Shown here: positions 24,858 to 34,035 of the stretch, piece after piece
How positions within the stretch are numbered: position 1 is the stretch's first letter
Layout of the letters: each line of letters opens with the position of its first letter
Assembly: GCF_902459535.1 (NCBI RefSeq)
Contig: NZ_LR699553.1
Location: forward strand, 4,216,001 to 4,280,000
Direction of reading: 5' to 3'
Source of the DNA: Paraburkholderia dioscoreae
Lineage (GTDB): Bacteria; Pseudomonadota; Gammaproteobacteria; Burkholderiales; Burkholderiaceae
DNA length: 64,000 nucleotides
Notes under the pieces: model-generated
Seen by the model: the letters and a program-made list of their open reading frames with translations, nothing else
Told to the model about the DNA's origin: nothing
The model's database searches: none
Program-made: the position numbers and the translations under genes

Positions 24858-25607
24858 ATGCAGACAACAGTCAGTCTATGGCCGCTCATTGGCGTGGCCG
24901 TCATCATCGTCGGCTTTTTATTGCGGTTCAATCCGATGCTGATCGTGGCGGTCGCCGCGATTATCACGGGCCTCGCCGCGCACTTCCCGCCTGAAAAGAT
25001 TCTTGCCGAGATCGGCACGGGCTTCATCAAGACGCGCAATATCCCGTTGATCATTCTCCTGCCGCTTGCCGTCATCGGTCTGCTCGAACGGCATGGACTG
25101 CGTGAACGGGCGCAAGCGTGGATCGGCGGCATCAAGGCCGCGACCGCCGGGCGTCTTCTGATCGTCTACCTGCTGGTGCGGGAGTTGACGGCGGCGGTCG
25201 GCCTGACCGGACTCGGCGGCCATCCGCAGATGGTGCGTCCGCTGATCGCGCCGATGGCCGAAGGCGCGACCGAAACGCGCTTCGGCAAGATCAGCGACGC
25301 GGTGCGTTTCAAATTGCGCGCCTTCTCCGCGGCGACCGACAACGTGGGCCTCTTCTTCGGTGAGGACATCTTCGTCGCGTTCGGCGCGATCGTGCTGATG
25401 ACCACCTTCCTGAAGGAAGCAGGGATCATCGTCGAGCCGATTCACGTGGCGGTGTGGGGCATTCCGACCGCTATCTGCGCGTTCATCGTTCACGGCTTCC
25501 GGCTCTATCTGCTCGATCGCAAACTCGAACGCGAGCTGCGCGGCAACGCCGTGGCGGGCAACCCCGCTGTTTCGTCGACGCAAACCGCCGCAGGAGACAA
25601 AGCATGA
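24858..25607 (+). CDS. DUF969 inner-membrane protein, probable 5-oxoproline transport subunit
   Basis: The 249-aa product begins MQTTVSLWPLIGVAVIIVGF and has several hydrophobic helices. GGAG at good spacing supports the ATG at 24858. DUF969 and DUF979 proteins are regularly paired beside pxp genes, from which a transport role for 5-oxoproline is inferred. The stop overlaps the DUF979 start as ATGA. Confidence 0.8.
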   Translation: MQTTVSLWPLIGVAVIIVGFLLRFNPMLIVAVAAIITGLAAHFPPEKILAEIGTGFIKTRNIPLIILLPLAVIGLLERHGLRERAQAWIGGIKAATAGRLLIVYLLVRELTAAVGLTGLGGHPQMVRPLIAPMAEGATETRFGKISDAVRFKLRAFSAATDNVGLFFGEDIFVAFGAIVLMTTFLKEAGIIVEPIHVAVWGIPTAICAFIVHGFRLYLLDRKLERELRGNAVAGNPAVSSTQTAAGDKA

Positions 25608-26560
25608 CGCTCACGATCACCTATCTGTTCTGGCTGCTGGGCGCGGTGCTGCTCGTCGTCGGCGGCATGATCGTCACGGACAGGGATCACCCGCGCCGTT
25701 TCACCGCCGGCGGTTTCTGGATTCTCTACGCGCTGATCTTCCTGATCGGCGACAAGCTGCCGCCTTCGGTGGTCGGCGTGCTCGTCATCGTGATGGCGCT
25801 GATTGCGGGCTTTGGCGGCGTGACCGCGGGCAAGCCGAAAGTGCTGTCGCTCGAAGCGCGCATGGCGAGCGCCGCGCGCCTTCGCAACAAGCTGTTCGTG
25901 CCCGCGCTGACGATTCCGGTCGTCACCGTGATCATCACACTCTCGGCGAGTCATCTCGTGTTCGGTGGCATGCCGTTGATCGAGAAGGCCAATGTCACGC
26001 TGATCGGATTCGGCATCGGCTGCGTGATCGCGCTCGCGATTGCCTGCGTGATGACGCGCGACACCGTGGGCCAGTCCATGAAAGAAGCGCGCCGGCTGGT
26101 CGATGCATTGTCGTGGGCCGCGGTCCTGCCGCAGATGCTCGGCATGCTCGGCCTCGTGTTCTCGGACGCCGGCGTCGGCAAAGCTGTGGCGCATGTGACC
26201 ACGGCCTACATCAGTCTCGACTATCGCTTCATTGCGGTGGCCGTGTACTGCATCGGCATGGCGCTCTTCACCATGGTGATGGGCAACGGCTTCGCCGCAT
26301 TCCCGGTGATGACAGGCGGTGTCGGCGTACCGATTCTGGTAGGCGTGTTTCACGGCAATCCGGCGGTGATGGTCGCGATCGGCATGTTCAGCGGCTACTG
26401 CGGCACGCTAATGACGCCGATGGCCGCGAACTTCAACATGGTGCCGGCCGCGCTGCTGGAATTGCCCGATAAGAACGCGGTGATCAAAGTGCAGATACCC
26501 ACGGCGCTCACCTTGCTGGTCGTGAACATCTTCCTGCTGAATTTCCTGATGTTCCTGTAG
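25604..26560 (+). CDS. DUF979 inner-membrane protein, partner of the DUF969 protein
   Basis: The 318-aa product begins MTLTITYLFWLLGAVLLVVG and has about nine or ten hydrophobic helices, including FTMVMGNGFAAFPVMTGGVG and the conserved CGTLMTPMAANFNMVPAALL. It overlaps the DUF969 gene by 4 nt, consistent with a two-subunit transporter. In related operons a pyroglutamyl peptidase (pcp) often follows. Here none does within the next gene. Confidence 0.8.
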   Translation: MTLTITYLFWLLGAVLLVVGGMIVTDRDHPRRFTAGGFWILYALIFLIGDKLPPSVVGVLVIVMALIAGFGGVTAGKPKVLSLEARMASAARLRNKLFVPALTIPVVTVIITLSASHLVFGGMPLIEKANVTLIGFGIGCVIALAIACVMTRDTVGQSMKEARRLVDALSWAAVLPQMLGMLGLVFSDAGVGKAVAHVTTAYISLDYRFIAVAVYCIGMALFTMVMGNGFAAFPVMTGGVGVPILVGVFHGNPAVMVAIGMFSGYCGTLMTPMAANFNMVPAALLELPDKNAVIKVQIPTALTLLVVNIFLLNFLMFL

Positions 26561-26585
26561 GACTCTTACTTTCGCAATCAATAAA

Positions 26586-26624
26586 CACTGACGTATCGCA
26601 GGATCTTTCTGCGATACGTTAGTG
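26586..26624 (+). terminator. Long hairpin ending the pxp operon
   Basis: A 16-bp stem with one G-T pair is formed by CACTGACGTATCGCAG and CTGCGATACGTTAGTG around a 7-nt loop. It lies 25 nt past the DUF979 stop. Only AAATGG follows, so it is not a standard intrinsic terminator. Confidence 0.6.
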
Positions 26625-26775
26625 AAATGGACACACTGCACGACAGGGATGCCGCCGAATTAGGAAGCGTCCGATCGTCGGGAAACGGAAGGCGAGCCTA
26701 CGATGCTGAATCGTCTCCCATCCACACGCGCCGGCACGCGCAGCACGCACTGCCGACGCTCTCCCGCAGGTTTCC

Positions 26776-28581
26776 ATGGAACATCAGTCCCAGCCTGAGC
26801 GCGCGCACGCCGCACCGCCGCACACCGCCTATCTCACCGCATTGATCGACGCCGCGCTCGAAGCGCACCAGGCCGGTCGCCTCGACTCCGCCGAATCGTT
26901 TTACCGCGAGGCGCTCACGCTCGATAGCGCCCATACGGGCGCACTGCACTACTTCGGCGTGCTGCACTATCAGCGCGGCGCTCACGACATCGCCGCCAGC
27001 TTGATGAGCCGCGCGCTCAAACTCGACCGTCACGATGCCGCCTGCTGGAGCAACCGCGGACTCGTGGCGGCCGCGCTCGGCCATCTCGACGAAGCGATGA
27101 TCTGCTACGACCAGGCGCTGCAACTCCAGCCCGATTTTGCCGACGCGCACAACAACTTCGGCGCCGCGTTGCAAGCGCAAGGCGCGTTGCTGGAAGCGGT
27201 CGAACATTACCGGCTGGCGCTGGCGTCGAACCCCATGTTGCTCGACGCGCATTTGAACCTCGGCACGGCGCTGAACAAACTCGCTCGTTTCGACGAAGCG
27301 CTGGCGTGCTATCGCCACGTTCTGTCGCTCGATCCTGCATCGGCTGAAGCGCACTTCAGCGCGGGTAATACGCATCAGGCGCGAGGCGACCACGGCGCGG
27401 CGATCGCCAGCTTCGAGCAAGCCGTGGCGCTGCGTGCGGATTACGCGGAGGCACACGTCAACCTGGGCAGCCTGATCGGCAAGCTCGGCGACTATGCGGG
27501 CGCCGAATCGCATTACCGGCGCGCGGTCGCGCTCAAACCGATTCCGACTCATCTCGTGTGTCTGGGCGGATCGCTCGGTGCGCAAGGGCGCCTCGACGAA
27601 GAAGAAGGCTTCTATCGCCAGGCGCTCGCGCTCGATCCGCACTACGCAGATGCCCATCAGAATCTCGCGTGGCTGTTGCTCAAGCGCGGCGACTACAAGC
27701 AGGGCTGGGCCGAATTCGCGCTGCGCTGGCGCAAGACCGACTACGACGCGATCGCGGTGCCGGGCGTGCCCGAGTGGCGTGGCGAGCCGCTCGAAGGGCG
27801 CCGCCTGCTGCTGGTCGGCGAGCAGGGTTTTGGTGACCACTTCCAGTTCGTGCGCTTTGCAAGCGTGCTTGCCCAACGTGGCGCAAGCGTCGACCTCTGC
27901 GTGCGGGAACCTCTGTTACCTTTGGTCGAACGCGTAGCGGGCGTGCATCGCGCGTATAGTGGCGAGCCCGACGGCGACTACGATTTCTGGGTGCCGATGA
28001 TGAGCATTCCGTCCTGCCTCGGCATGGATCTCTCCACCCTTCCTGCGGACGTGCCCTACCTGTCCGCCGACAAGACAAAGATCAAGGCATGGCGCAAGCG
28101 GCTCGGCGCGGCCGACAAATCGAAGCGCAAGGTGGGGGTCGTCTGGGCCGGCAGCCCGACATTCGGCAACGACCGCTATCGGTCGATGACACTGACCGAC
28201 CTGAGCGCGCTCAGCGAGTTGAAGAACGTGGCCTGGTACGCGCTGCAAAAAGGCCCGGCGCATGCGCAACTGGCCGGCGCGCCGTCGGCTTTCGGCGCGC
28301 ACGATTTCACCGCCGAGTTGAACAACTTCGAAGACACGGCCGCGTTGATCATGAATCTCGATCTGGTGATCGCGGTGGACACCGGCGTTGCGCATCTGGC
28401 GGGGGCGTTGGGCAAACCGGTGTGGTTGCTGTTGCCCGCCAATTCCGATTGGCGCTGGCTGGAGTCGCGCAGCGAATCGCCGTGGTATCCGGGGATGAGG
28501 TTGTTCCGGCAAGCGGTGTTGGGGGATTGGGCGCCGGTGGTCACGTGCGTGGCCGAGGCACTACGCAACGGCACTCTCTGA
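26776..28581 (+). CDS. TPR protein with C-terminal glycosyltransferase-like domain
   Basis: The 601-aa product carries about eight tandem TPR units over residues 15-320 (for example FADAHNNFGAALQAQGALLE). A C-terminal domain of about 280 residues follows, with LLLVGEQGFGDHFQFVRFAS and DLVIAVDTGVAHLAGALGKP, the GT9/ADP-heptose-transferase-like pattern common in TPR-glycosyltransferase fusions. There is no signal peptide. It may glycosylate a surface or flagellar protein, but no neighbour confirms this. Confidence 0.8.
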   Translation: MEHQSQPERAHAAPPHTAYLTALIDAALEAHQAGRLDSAESFYREALTLDSAHTGALHYFGVLHYQRGAHDIAASLMSRALKLDRHDAACWSNRGLVAAALGHLDEAMICYDQALQLQPDFADAHNNFGAALQAQGALLEAVEHYRLALASNPMLLDAHLNLGTALNKLARFDEALACYRHVLSLDPASAEAHFSAGNTHQARGDHGAAIASFEQAVALRADYAEAHVNLGSLIGKLGDYAGAESHYRRAVALKPIPTHLVCLGGSLGAQGRLDEEEGFYRQALALDPHYADAHQNLAWLLLKRGDYKQGWAEFALRWRKTDYDAIAVPGVPEWRGEPLEGRRLLLVGEQGFGDHFQFVRFASVLAQRGASVDLCVREPLLPLVERVAGVHRAYSGEPDGDYDFWVPMMSIPSCLGMDLSTLPADVPYLSADKTKIKAWRKRLGAADKSKRKVGVVWAGSPTFGNDRYRSMTLTDLSALSELKNVAWYALQKGPAHAQLAGAPSAFGAHDFTAELNNFEDTAALIMNLDLVIAVDTGVAHLAGALGKPVWLLLPANSDWRWLESRSESPWYPGMRLFRQAVLGDWAPVVTCVAEALRNGTL

Positions 28582-28795
28582 ACGCCACACGCTGCGTTCA
28601 GGCCCGACACCTCTGCGCAGCGTCGCTCACATCTCGCGTAAAGGCACCTATGGCTGCGTGTTCCGCGAGCAGTTTGCGGCACACGTCAGCATCGGACTGG
28701 CGCCTCAGATAACGGTTCCGGTCATGGCCGAACGGCCTATTCCGTTTAGGACGCTTGGGCCCTTGCGTATGTTTCGTCCTGGGTTCCGACGAATG

Positions 28796-29947
28796 TCACC
28801 CCGCCTCCACCACAAACCCGCGCTGCCGCAAAAGCTCCAGCACGCCTTTGCGGCCACCCAGATGCAATGCGCCGATCGCCACGAACACCGGCTTGTTAGG
28901 CGCGGCGATCAGCAGCATTCGCGAAACGAAGCGCCGGTTGCGGTCATAGACGATCTTGTTATCGATCGAATCGGAAATACGCTTATCACGCGCGAGTTTT
29001 TCGGATTTCGCAGCCTGCCAGGCAGCGATCGCATCCGCATCGCCCACGCGCCACAGACGATGCAGAGTCCGCACGTCCTCGACATTTTGCGCCGGCGTCT
29101 GCACCAGATCCTGCGCCAGCATCTCCCGCTGCTGCGCGAGCGTCAGCCCCGTGAACGCGCGCATCTGCTGCGGCAAGGTCTCGAGACCGACAATCTTGCC
29201 GCGCGTGCGGATATACACGTTCTGTAACTGCGCTTCAGAGCCGTACTCGGTCTGCAGGCCGGCACTCAGAGAATCGTAGGTTTCGACCAGCAACGAAGCG
29301 AGCCACGGCCGCATTTTCTTGATCGCGTCCAGTGCCGCCGGGTTACCGCGTAACCGTACGGCCAGCTTGTGCCACAAAGGCTCGGGCAGCAAACCCGGCA
29401 GACAGTCGCGCCGGCAAACGCCATACTTCGAGACATCGTCTTGCGAAACGAGCAGTTCGTCGGGTGAGAGTTCGAGCGCCAGCGTCGGCGAGGCAGCCAG
29501 TGCGCCGAGGATCGGTGCGCGAAAGGGCTGATTGGCGGGGTAGTCGGCGGGATCGCCGACGTGCAGCGTGCCCAGCACGTAGATGGTGGTCGTGCCGCGT
29601 GTCGCGACATAGAACGGCATGCGCGCCGGCTGCGCACGCACTGGGCCGCTTGCCGTGGTGCCCGGCGAGGCGGGCGGCGGATTGAAACCGGGCAAGCTCG
29701 CGCGCGGCGGCGCCGGCATGTTGGGCACCGGCAGCGCCGGACGTCCCGCCTGTGAGGGTGCGTTGGCAGCTGCGCCGGCGGCATGCGCGACACCGATCGC
29801 TGCCGTGCCCAGATGAAATACAGAACAAACGGCGAGGAGCGCGGCACCGGTCAGTGCACGCGCCCTCCAGCGCCGCGTGAAAGCAGCGCCAGGGTCGCCA
29901 TCACGCAAGCGGCACGTAAGACGACGCGCCGCCAACCCATCAGGCAT
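28796..29947 (-). CDS. TraB/GumN family protein, secreted
   Basis: The 383-aa product starts MPDGLAARRLTCRLRDGDPG, has a hydrophobic signal segment ALTGAALLAVCSVFHLG and a Pro/Ala-rich linker. The TraB/GumN domain includes TTIYVLGTLHVGDPADYP and, near the end, FVAIGALHLGGRKGVLELL. These two GxxH motifs mark this family of predicted metallohydrolases. Its start overlaps the stop of the ABC ATPase gene, suggesting read-through from the dpp operon. Function is unknown. Confidence 0.8.
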   Translation of the reverse strand: MPDGLAARRLTCRLRDGDPGAAFTRRWRARALTGAALLAVCSVFHLGTAAIGVAHAAGAAANAPSQAGRPALPVPNMPAPPRASLPGFNPPPASPGTTASGPVRAQPARMPFYVATRGTTTIYVLGTLHVGDPADYPANQPFRAPILGALAASPTLALELSPDELLVSQDDVSKYGVCRRDCLPGLLPEPLWHKLAVRLRGNPAALDAIKKMRPWLASLLVETYDSLSAGLQTEYGSEAQLQNVYIRTRGKIVGLETLPQQMRAFTGLTLAQQREMLAQDLVQTPAQNVEDVRTLHRLWRVGDADAIAAWQAAKSEKLARDKRISDSIDNKIVYDRNRRFVSRMLLIAAPNKPVFVAIGALHLGGRKGVLELLRQRGFVVEAG

Positions 29948-30959
29948 CCACGTCCCCCACCTCCTCGGCACGGTGACACGACACCTGGCGGCCATCCACT
30001 TCGCGCAGCTTCGGTTCTTCGCTGCGGCAGCGGTCGATCACGTATGGGCAGCGCTGATGAAACGTGCAACCCGACGGCGGATTCAGCGGCGACGGCATTT
30101 CACCTTGCAGCTTGATCTTGATGCTGCGATCCGCTTCGAAGATGGAAGGCGTGGCCGACATCAGCGCGCGCGTGTACGGATGACACGGCTTCGAGAAAAT
30201 CCGCGTCTTGTCGCCGAGTTCCGCCACGCCGCCGAAGTACATCACCATCACATCGTCGGCGATATGCTCCACCACCGAAAGGTTGTGCGAGATGAACACG
30301 TAGCTGGTCTTGAACTGCTCCTGCAGATCCATGAACAGATTCAGAATCTGCGCCTGGATCGACACGTCGAGCGCCGACACGGGTTCATCGGCCACCACGA
30401 TCTGCGGATCCAGAATCATCGCGCGCGCAATCGCCACGCGCTGCCGCTGGCCGCCGGAGAACATATGCGGATAGCGCTTCGCGTGTTCCGGACGCAGTCC
30501 GACAGTGCGCATCATCTGCGCGATCCGTTCGGCGCGTTCGGTCGCGCTCAGTTGCGTGTTGATCGCGAGCGGCTCGCCGAGCGTCTGCTCAACGGTCTTG
30601 CGCGGATTGAGCGAAGCAAACGGGTTCTGGAACACCATCTGCACGCGCCGCCGCAGCGCCGCGATCTTCGCGTGATCGGCGCCGGCCACGTCTTCACCGT
30701 CGATCAGCAGGCGGCCCGCGCTGGGCGCTTCGATCATGGTGAGTTGACGCGCGAGCGTCGATTTGCCGCAGCCGGATTCACCGACCACCGCCAAGGTCTT
30801 GCCGCGTTCGAGCGCGAACGAGACACCGTTGAGCGCCTTCACCGTGCCGGATGCGAACATGCCGCGCTTGACCGTGTAGTAACGCGCGAGCTTGTCGGCC
30901 ACCAGCACGTGATCGCCCGCATGATCCGACTGGCGCCGCGTTTCGGGTACTGCGTTCAT
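29940..30959 (-). CDS. dppF: Dipeptide ABC transporter ATP-binding protein, DppF-like
   Basis: The 339-aa product has Walker A GESGCGKS (60-67), signature SGGQRQRVAIARAM and Walker B IVVADEPVSALD. The C-terminal oligopeptide-binding extension has CTFHQRCPYVIDRC. It energises import with DppD. The ATG at 30959 overlaps the dppD stop as ATGA. Confidence 0.9.
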   Translation of the reverse strand: MNAVPETRRQSDHAGDHVLVADKLARYYTVKRGMFASGTVKALNGVSFALERGKTLAVVGESGCGKSTLARQLTMIEAPSAGRLLIDGEDVAGADHAKIAALRRRVQMVFQNPFASLNPRKTVEQTLGEPLAINTQLSATERAERIAQMMRTVGLRPEHAKRYPHMFSGGQRQRVAIARAMILDPQIVVADEPVSALDVSIQAQILNLFMDLQEQFKTSYVFISHNLSVVEHIADDVMVMYFGGVAELGDKTRIFSKPCHPYTRALMSATPSIFEADRSIKIKLQGEMPSPLNPPSGCTFHQRCPYVIDRCRSEEPKLREVDGRQVSCHRAEEVGDVDA

Positions 30960-31960
30960 CGTGCGCCTCCATGCGTGTGAACGTTGGCGTCGCCGCTCAG
31001 GTTCAGGGGTTTGATGCAGCGCACGCGCGCCACTTCGGCGTGACCTTGCATCGGCGCGAGTGCGGGACGCGCCTTCGTGCAGTCGTCGACCACGTACTTG
31101 CAGCGCGGTGCGAAGAGACACCCCTTCGGGCGGTCGTCGCGGCCCGGCACCATGCCCGGCAGTGCCGCGAGTCGCACGGCTCCGACATTGTGCTCGGGAA
31201 TCGCCGCCAGCAACGCTTCCGTGTACGGATGATGCGGCGCGGCGAAAATGTCTGGCACTTTGTTCGTTTCGATCACTTCGCCAGCGTACATGACCGCGAC
31301 GCGTTGCGCGACCTCGGACACCACCGCCAGATCGTGCGAGATCAGCACGAGCGCCATGCCGCGTTCCTTCTGCAGCTTGATCAGCAGTTCCATGATCTGC
31401 GCCTGGATCGTCACGTCGAGCGCGGTAGTGGGCTCATCGGCGATCAGCAGCTTCGGATTGCAGGCAATCGCCATTGCGATCATCACGCGTTGGTTCATGC
31501 CGCCCGACATCTGATGCGGGAACGAACTGATACGGCTTTTCGCATCCGGAATGCCGACCTGATCGAGAAGTTCCAGCGCGCGTTTGTCCAACGCGCTGCC
31601 GCGCAGGCCTTCGTGCAGCTTCAGCACTTCCTTGATCTGATAGCCGACCGTGTAGCTGGGGTTCAGACTGGTGAGCGCGTCCTGGAACACCATCGCGATG
31701 TCTTTGCCGACGATCTTGCGGCGTTCCTTCGCCGATGCCTTCAGCAGGTTCTTGCCGTTGAAGGTGATTTCGTCGGCCGTCACTTTGCCGGGTGCGTCGA
31801 TCAGGCCCATCAGCGCCATCATCGTCACGCTCTTGCCCGAGCCCGACTCGCCGACTACGCCGACCACTTCGCCCGGCGCGATATCGAGGCTGATCCGGTC
31901 GACGGCGGGCAGTCCGTTGAAGTCCACCGCGAGATTGCGGATGGTTAATAAGCTGGTCAT
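30956..31960 (-). CDS. dppD: Dipeptide ABC transporter ATP-binding protein, DppD-like
   Basis: The 334-aa product has Walker A GESGSGKS (37-44), signature MSGGMNQRVMIAMAI and Walker B LLIADEPTTALD. The cysteine-rich C-terminus of the Opp/Dpp group is present (CLFAPRCKYVVDDC). Its start overlaps the dppC stop by one nucleotide, so it is part of the same coupled run. Confidence 0.9.
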   Translation of the reverse strand: MTSLLTIRNLAVDFNGLPAVDRISLDIAPGEVVGVVGESGSGKSVTMMALMGLIDAPGKVTADEITFNGKNLLKASAKERRKIVGKDIAMVFQDALTSLNPSYTVGYQIKEVLKLHEGLRGSALDKRALELLDQVGIPDAKSRISSFPHQMSGGMNQRVMIAMAIACNPKLLIADEPTTALDVTIQAQIMELLIKLQKERGMALVLISHDLAVVSEVAQRVAVMYAGEVIETNKVPDIFAAPHHPYTEALLAAIPEHNVGAVRLAALPGMVPGRDDRPKGCLFAPRCKYVVDDCTKARPALAPMQGHAEVARVRCIKPLNLSGDANVHTHGGAR

Positions 31961-32877
31961 TACGCCATCCTTTTCAGTTTCGGGTCGAGTGCGTCGCGCA
32001 GCCCGTCGCCGAGCAGATTGATGGCGAGCACCGAGATCAGGATGGACAGACCCGGCATGGTGACGATCCACCAGGCGCTGTCGATGTAGTCGCGCGCCGA
32101 GGCCAGCATCGCGCCCCACTCCGCCGAAGGCGGTTGCACGCCGAGGCCGAGAAAGCCGAGCGCCGCGGCGTCGAGGATCGCCGACGAAAAGCCCAACGTA
32201 GCCTGCACGATCAGCGGCGCGGTGCAGTTCGGCAGCACTTGCGAGAACATCAGACGCAAGGTGCTGGCGCCCGCCACGCGCGAAGCCGTCACGTATTCCT
32301 TCTGCAACTCGCCCTGCGCCGACGCACGCGTCAAACGCACATAGCCTGGCAAGGCGACGATCGCGATGGCGAGCATGGTATTGACGAGACCCGGGCCGAT
32401 GATCGCCACCACCGCCACGGCGAGCAGCAGCGACGGCAACGCGAGCAGCACGTCCATGATGCGCATGATCGGCGTGTCGGCCCACTTCTCGAAGAATGCC
32501 GCGATCAGCCCGAGCACGATGCCCGGAATCAGCGCGAGCACCACCGAAACGAAGCCGATCCAGAACGACAGCCGCGCGCCGTACATCAGACGCGAGAGGA
32601 TGTCGCGGCCCGCTTCGTCGGTGCCGAGAATGAACTTCCAGTTGCCGCCGTCGAGCCATGCGGGCGGAATCTTCACGAAGTCGCGGTATTGCTCGATCGG
32701 GCTGTGCGGCGCGATCAACGGCGCGAAGATCGCGACGAAGATCAACAGCAGCACGACGATGCCGGCGCCGACCGCGCCACGGTTACGCGAGAAATTCGCC
32801 CAGAATTCACGGGCGGCGATAGCGCGGCCGCTTGGGGGCGTGACCGACTGGGGGACTGTGTTTTGTATGTCTGCCAT
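31960..32877 (-). CDS. dppC: Dipeptide ABC transporter permease, DppC-like
   Basis: The 305-aa product starts MADIQNTVPQSVTPPSGRAI and has six predicted helices. The EAA-loop region appears as ASRVAGASTLRLMFSQVLPN, the docking site for the ATPases. It begins 8 bp after the dppB stop. The longer reading to 33456 runs over dppB and is a shadow. Confidence 0.9.
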   Translation of the reverse strand: MADIQNTVPQSVTPPSGRAIAAREFWANFSRNRGAVGAGIVVLLLIFVAIFAPLIAPHSPIEQYRDFVKIPPAWLDGGNWKFILGTDEAGRDILSRLMYGARLSFWIGFVSVVLALIPGIVLGLIAAFFEKWADTPIMRIMDVLLALPSLLLAVAVVAIIGPGLVNTMLAIAIVALPGYVRLTRASAQGELQKEYVTASRVAGASTLRLMFSQVLPNCTAPLIVQATLGFSSAILDAAALGFLGLGVQPPSAEWGAMLASARDYIDSAWWIVTMPGLSILISVLAINLLGDGLRDALDPKLKRMA

Positions 32878-32885
32878 GGTCGTGA

Positions 32886-33896
32886 TTACCTCGTATGGCG
32901 GATGCGTGGGTTGAGCACGCCGTACAACAGATCGACGACGAGGTTCACGACGATCACCAGCGTGGCGATCATCAGGATACCGCCCTGCACCACCGGATAG
33001 TCGCGCCGGCCGATCGCGTCGATCAGCCACTTGCCGATACCCGGCCACGAAAACAGCGTCTCGGTGAGCACCGCGCCCGCGAGCAGCGTGCCGACCTGCA
33101 GACCGATCACGGTTACCACCGGAATCAGCGCATTGCGCAACGCATGCACGACGATCACGCGTCCCGGCGACAAGCCCTTCGCGCGCGCGGTGCGGATGTA
33201 GTCCTCGCGCAGCACTTCGAGCATCGACGAACGCGTCATGCGCGCGACGACCGCCAGCGGAATCGTGCCGAGCACGATGGCCGGCAGGATCAGATGGCTC
33301 AGCGCGGATCTGAACGCGCCTTCGTCGGTGGACATCATCGCGTCGATCAGCATGAAGCCGGTCACGTGCGGAATGTCGTATTCGACCGCGATGCGGCCGG
33401 ACACGGGCGTCCAGCCAAGCTTCACCGAGAACACCATGATGAGGATCAAGCCCCACCAGAAGATCGGCATCGAGTAGCCGGTGAGCGCCGTGCCCATCAC
33501 GCCGTGGTCGACCACGGTGCCGCGCCTCAAGGCCGCGAACACGCCCGCCGGCAAGCCGACGATCAATGCGAACAGCATCGCGCAGATCGACAGTTCGACG
33601 GTGGCGGGAAAGCGTGCGAGGAATTCGCCCATCACGCTGGTGTTGGTGATGATCGAGGTGCCGAGGTCGCCGTGCAGCGCGCGCCCGATGTAGTGGACGT
33701 ACTGCATAGGCAAGGATTCGTCGAGGCCGAGCCGGTGCATTGCCGCGGCGTGCATGGCGGGATCGACGCCGCGCTCGCCCATCATCACTTCGATGGGATC
33801 GCCCGGTATCAGGTGAATCAGCGCGAACGCGAGGATCGTGATGCCGATGAAGGTCGGAATCACCATGCCGATGCGGCGCAAAACAAAGCGGAACAT
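32886..33896 (-). CDS. dppB: Dipeptide ABC transporter permease, DppB-like
   Basis: The 336-aa product starts MFRFVLRRIGMVIPTFIGIT, the classical DppB opening, followed by FALIHLIPGDPIEVMMGERG. The EAA loop is seen in YIRTARAKGLSPGRVIVVHA. Length equals that of E. coli DppB to within a few residues. It is separated from the binding-protein gene by a hairpin with a T-run. Confidence 0.92.
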   Translation of the reverse strand: MFRFVLRRIGMVIPTFIGITILAFALIHLIPGDPIEVMMGERGVDPAMHAAAMHRLGLDESLPMQYVHYIGRALHGDLGTSIITNTSVMGEFLARFPATVELSICAMLFALIVGLPAGVFAALRRGTVVDHGVMGTALTGYSMPIFWWGLILIMVFSVKLGWTPVSGRIAVEYDIPHVTGFMLIDAMMSTDEGAFRSALSHLILPAIVLGTIPLAVVARMTRSSMLEVLREDYIRTARAKGLSPGRVIVVHALRNALIPVVTVIGLQVGTLLAGAVLTETLFSWPGIGKWLIDAIGRRDYPVVQGGILMIATLVIVVNLVVDLLYGVLNPRIRHTR

Positions 33897-33922
33897 GGTT
33901 TTGTCCCTATGGTCTTGATGAA

Positions 33923-33967
33923 CAAAAAACGCAACCGGCGACGAGGGCTTGTGACCCCGGTCGCCGG
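33923..33967 (-). terminator. Attenuating terminator between binding protein and permeases
   Basis: On the minus strand, stem CCGGCGAC / GTCGCCGG is followed by TTGCG and then TTTTTT. It lies after the dppA1 stop and before dppB. Such a partial terminator would keep the binding protein in excess over the membrane subunits. Confidence 0.6.
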
Positions 33968-34035
33968 ACCATTTCGACCAGTTTTCTAACCGTGCGAAAA
34001 GCGTACTGCGCGAATTTTACGACTTGCCTGATGTG

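Noticed and set aside
28582..28795. Possible gene remnant between the TPR and GumN genes
   Set aside because: Short frames there have no protein-like pattern, start site or recognised motif, so no call is made.
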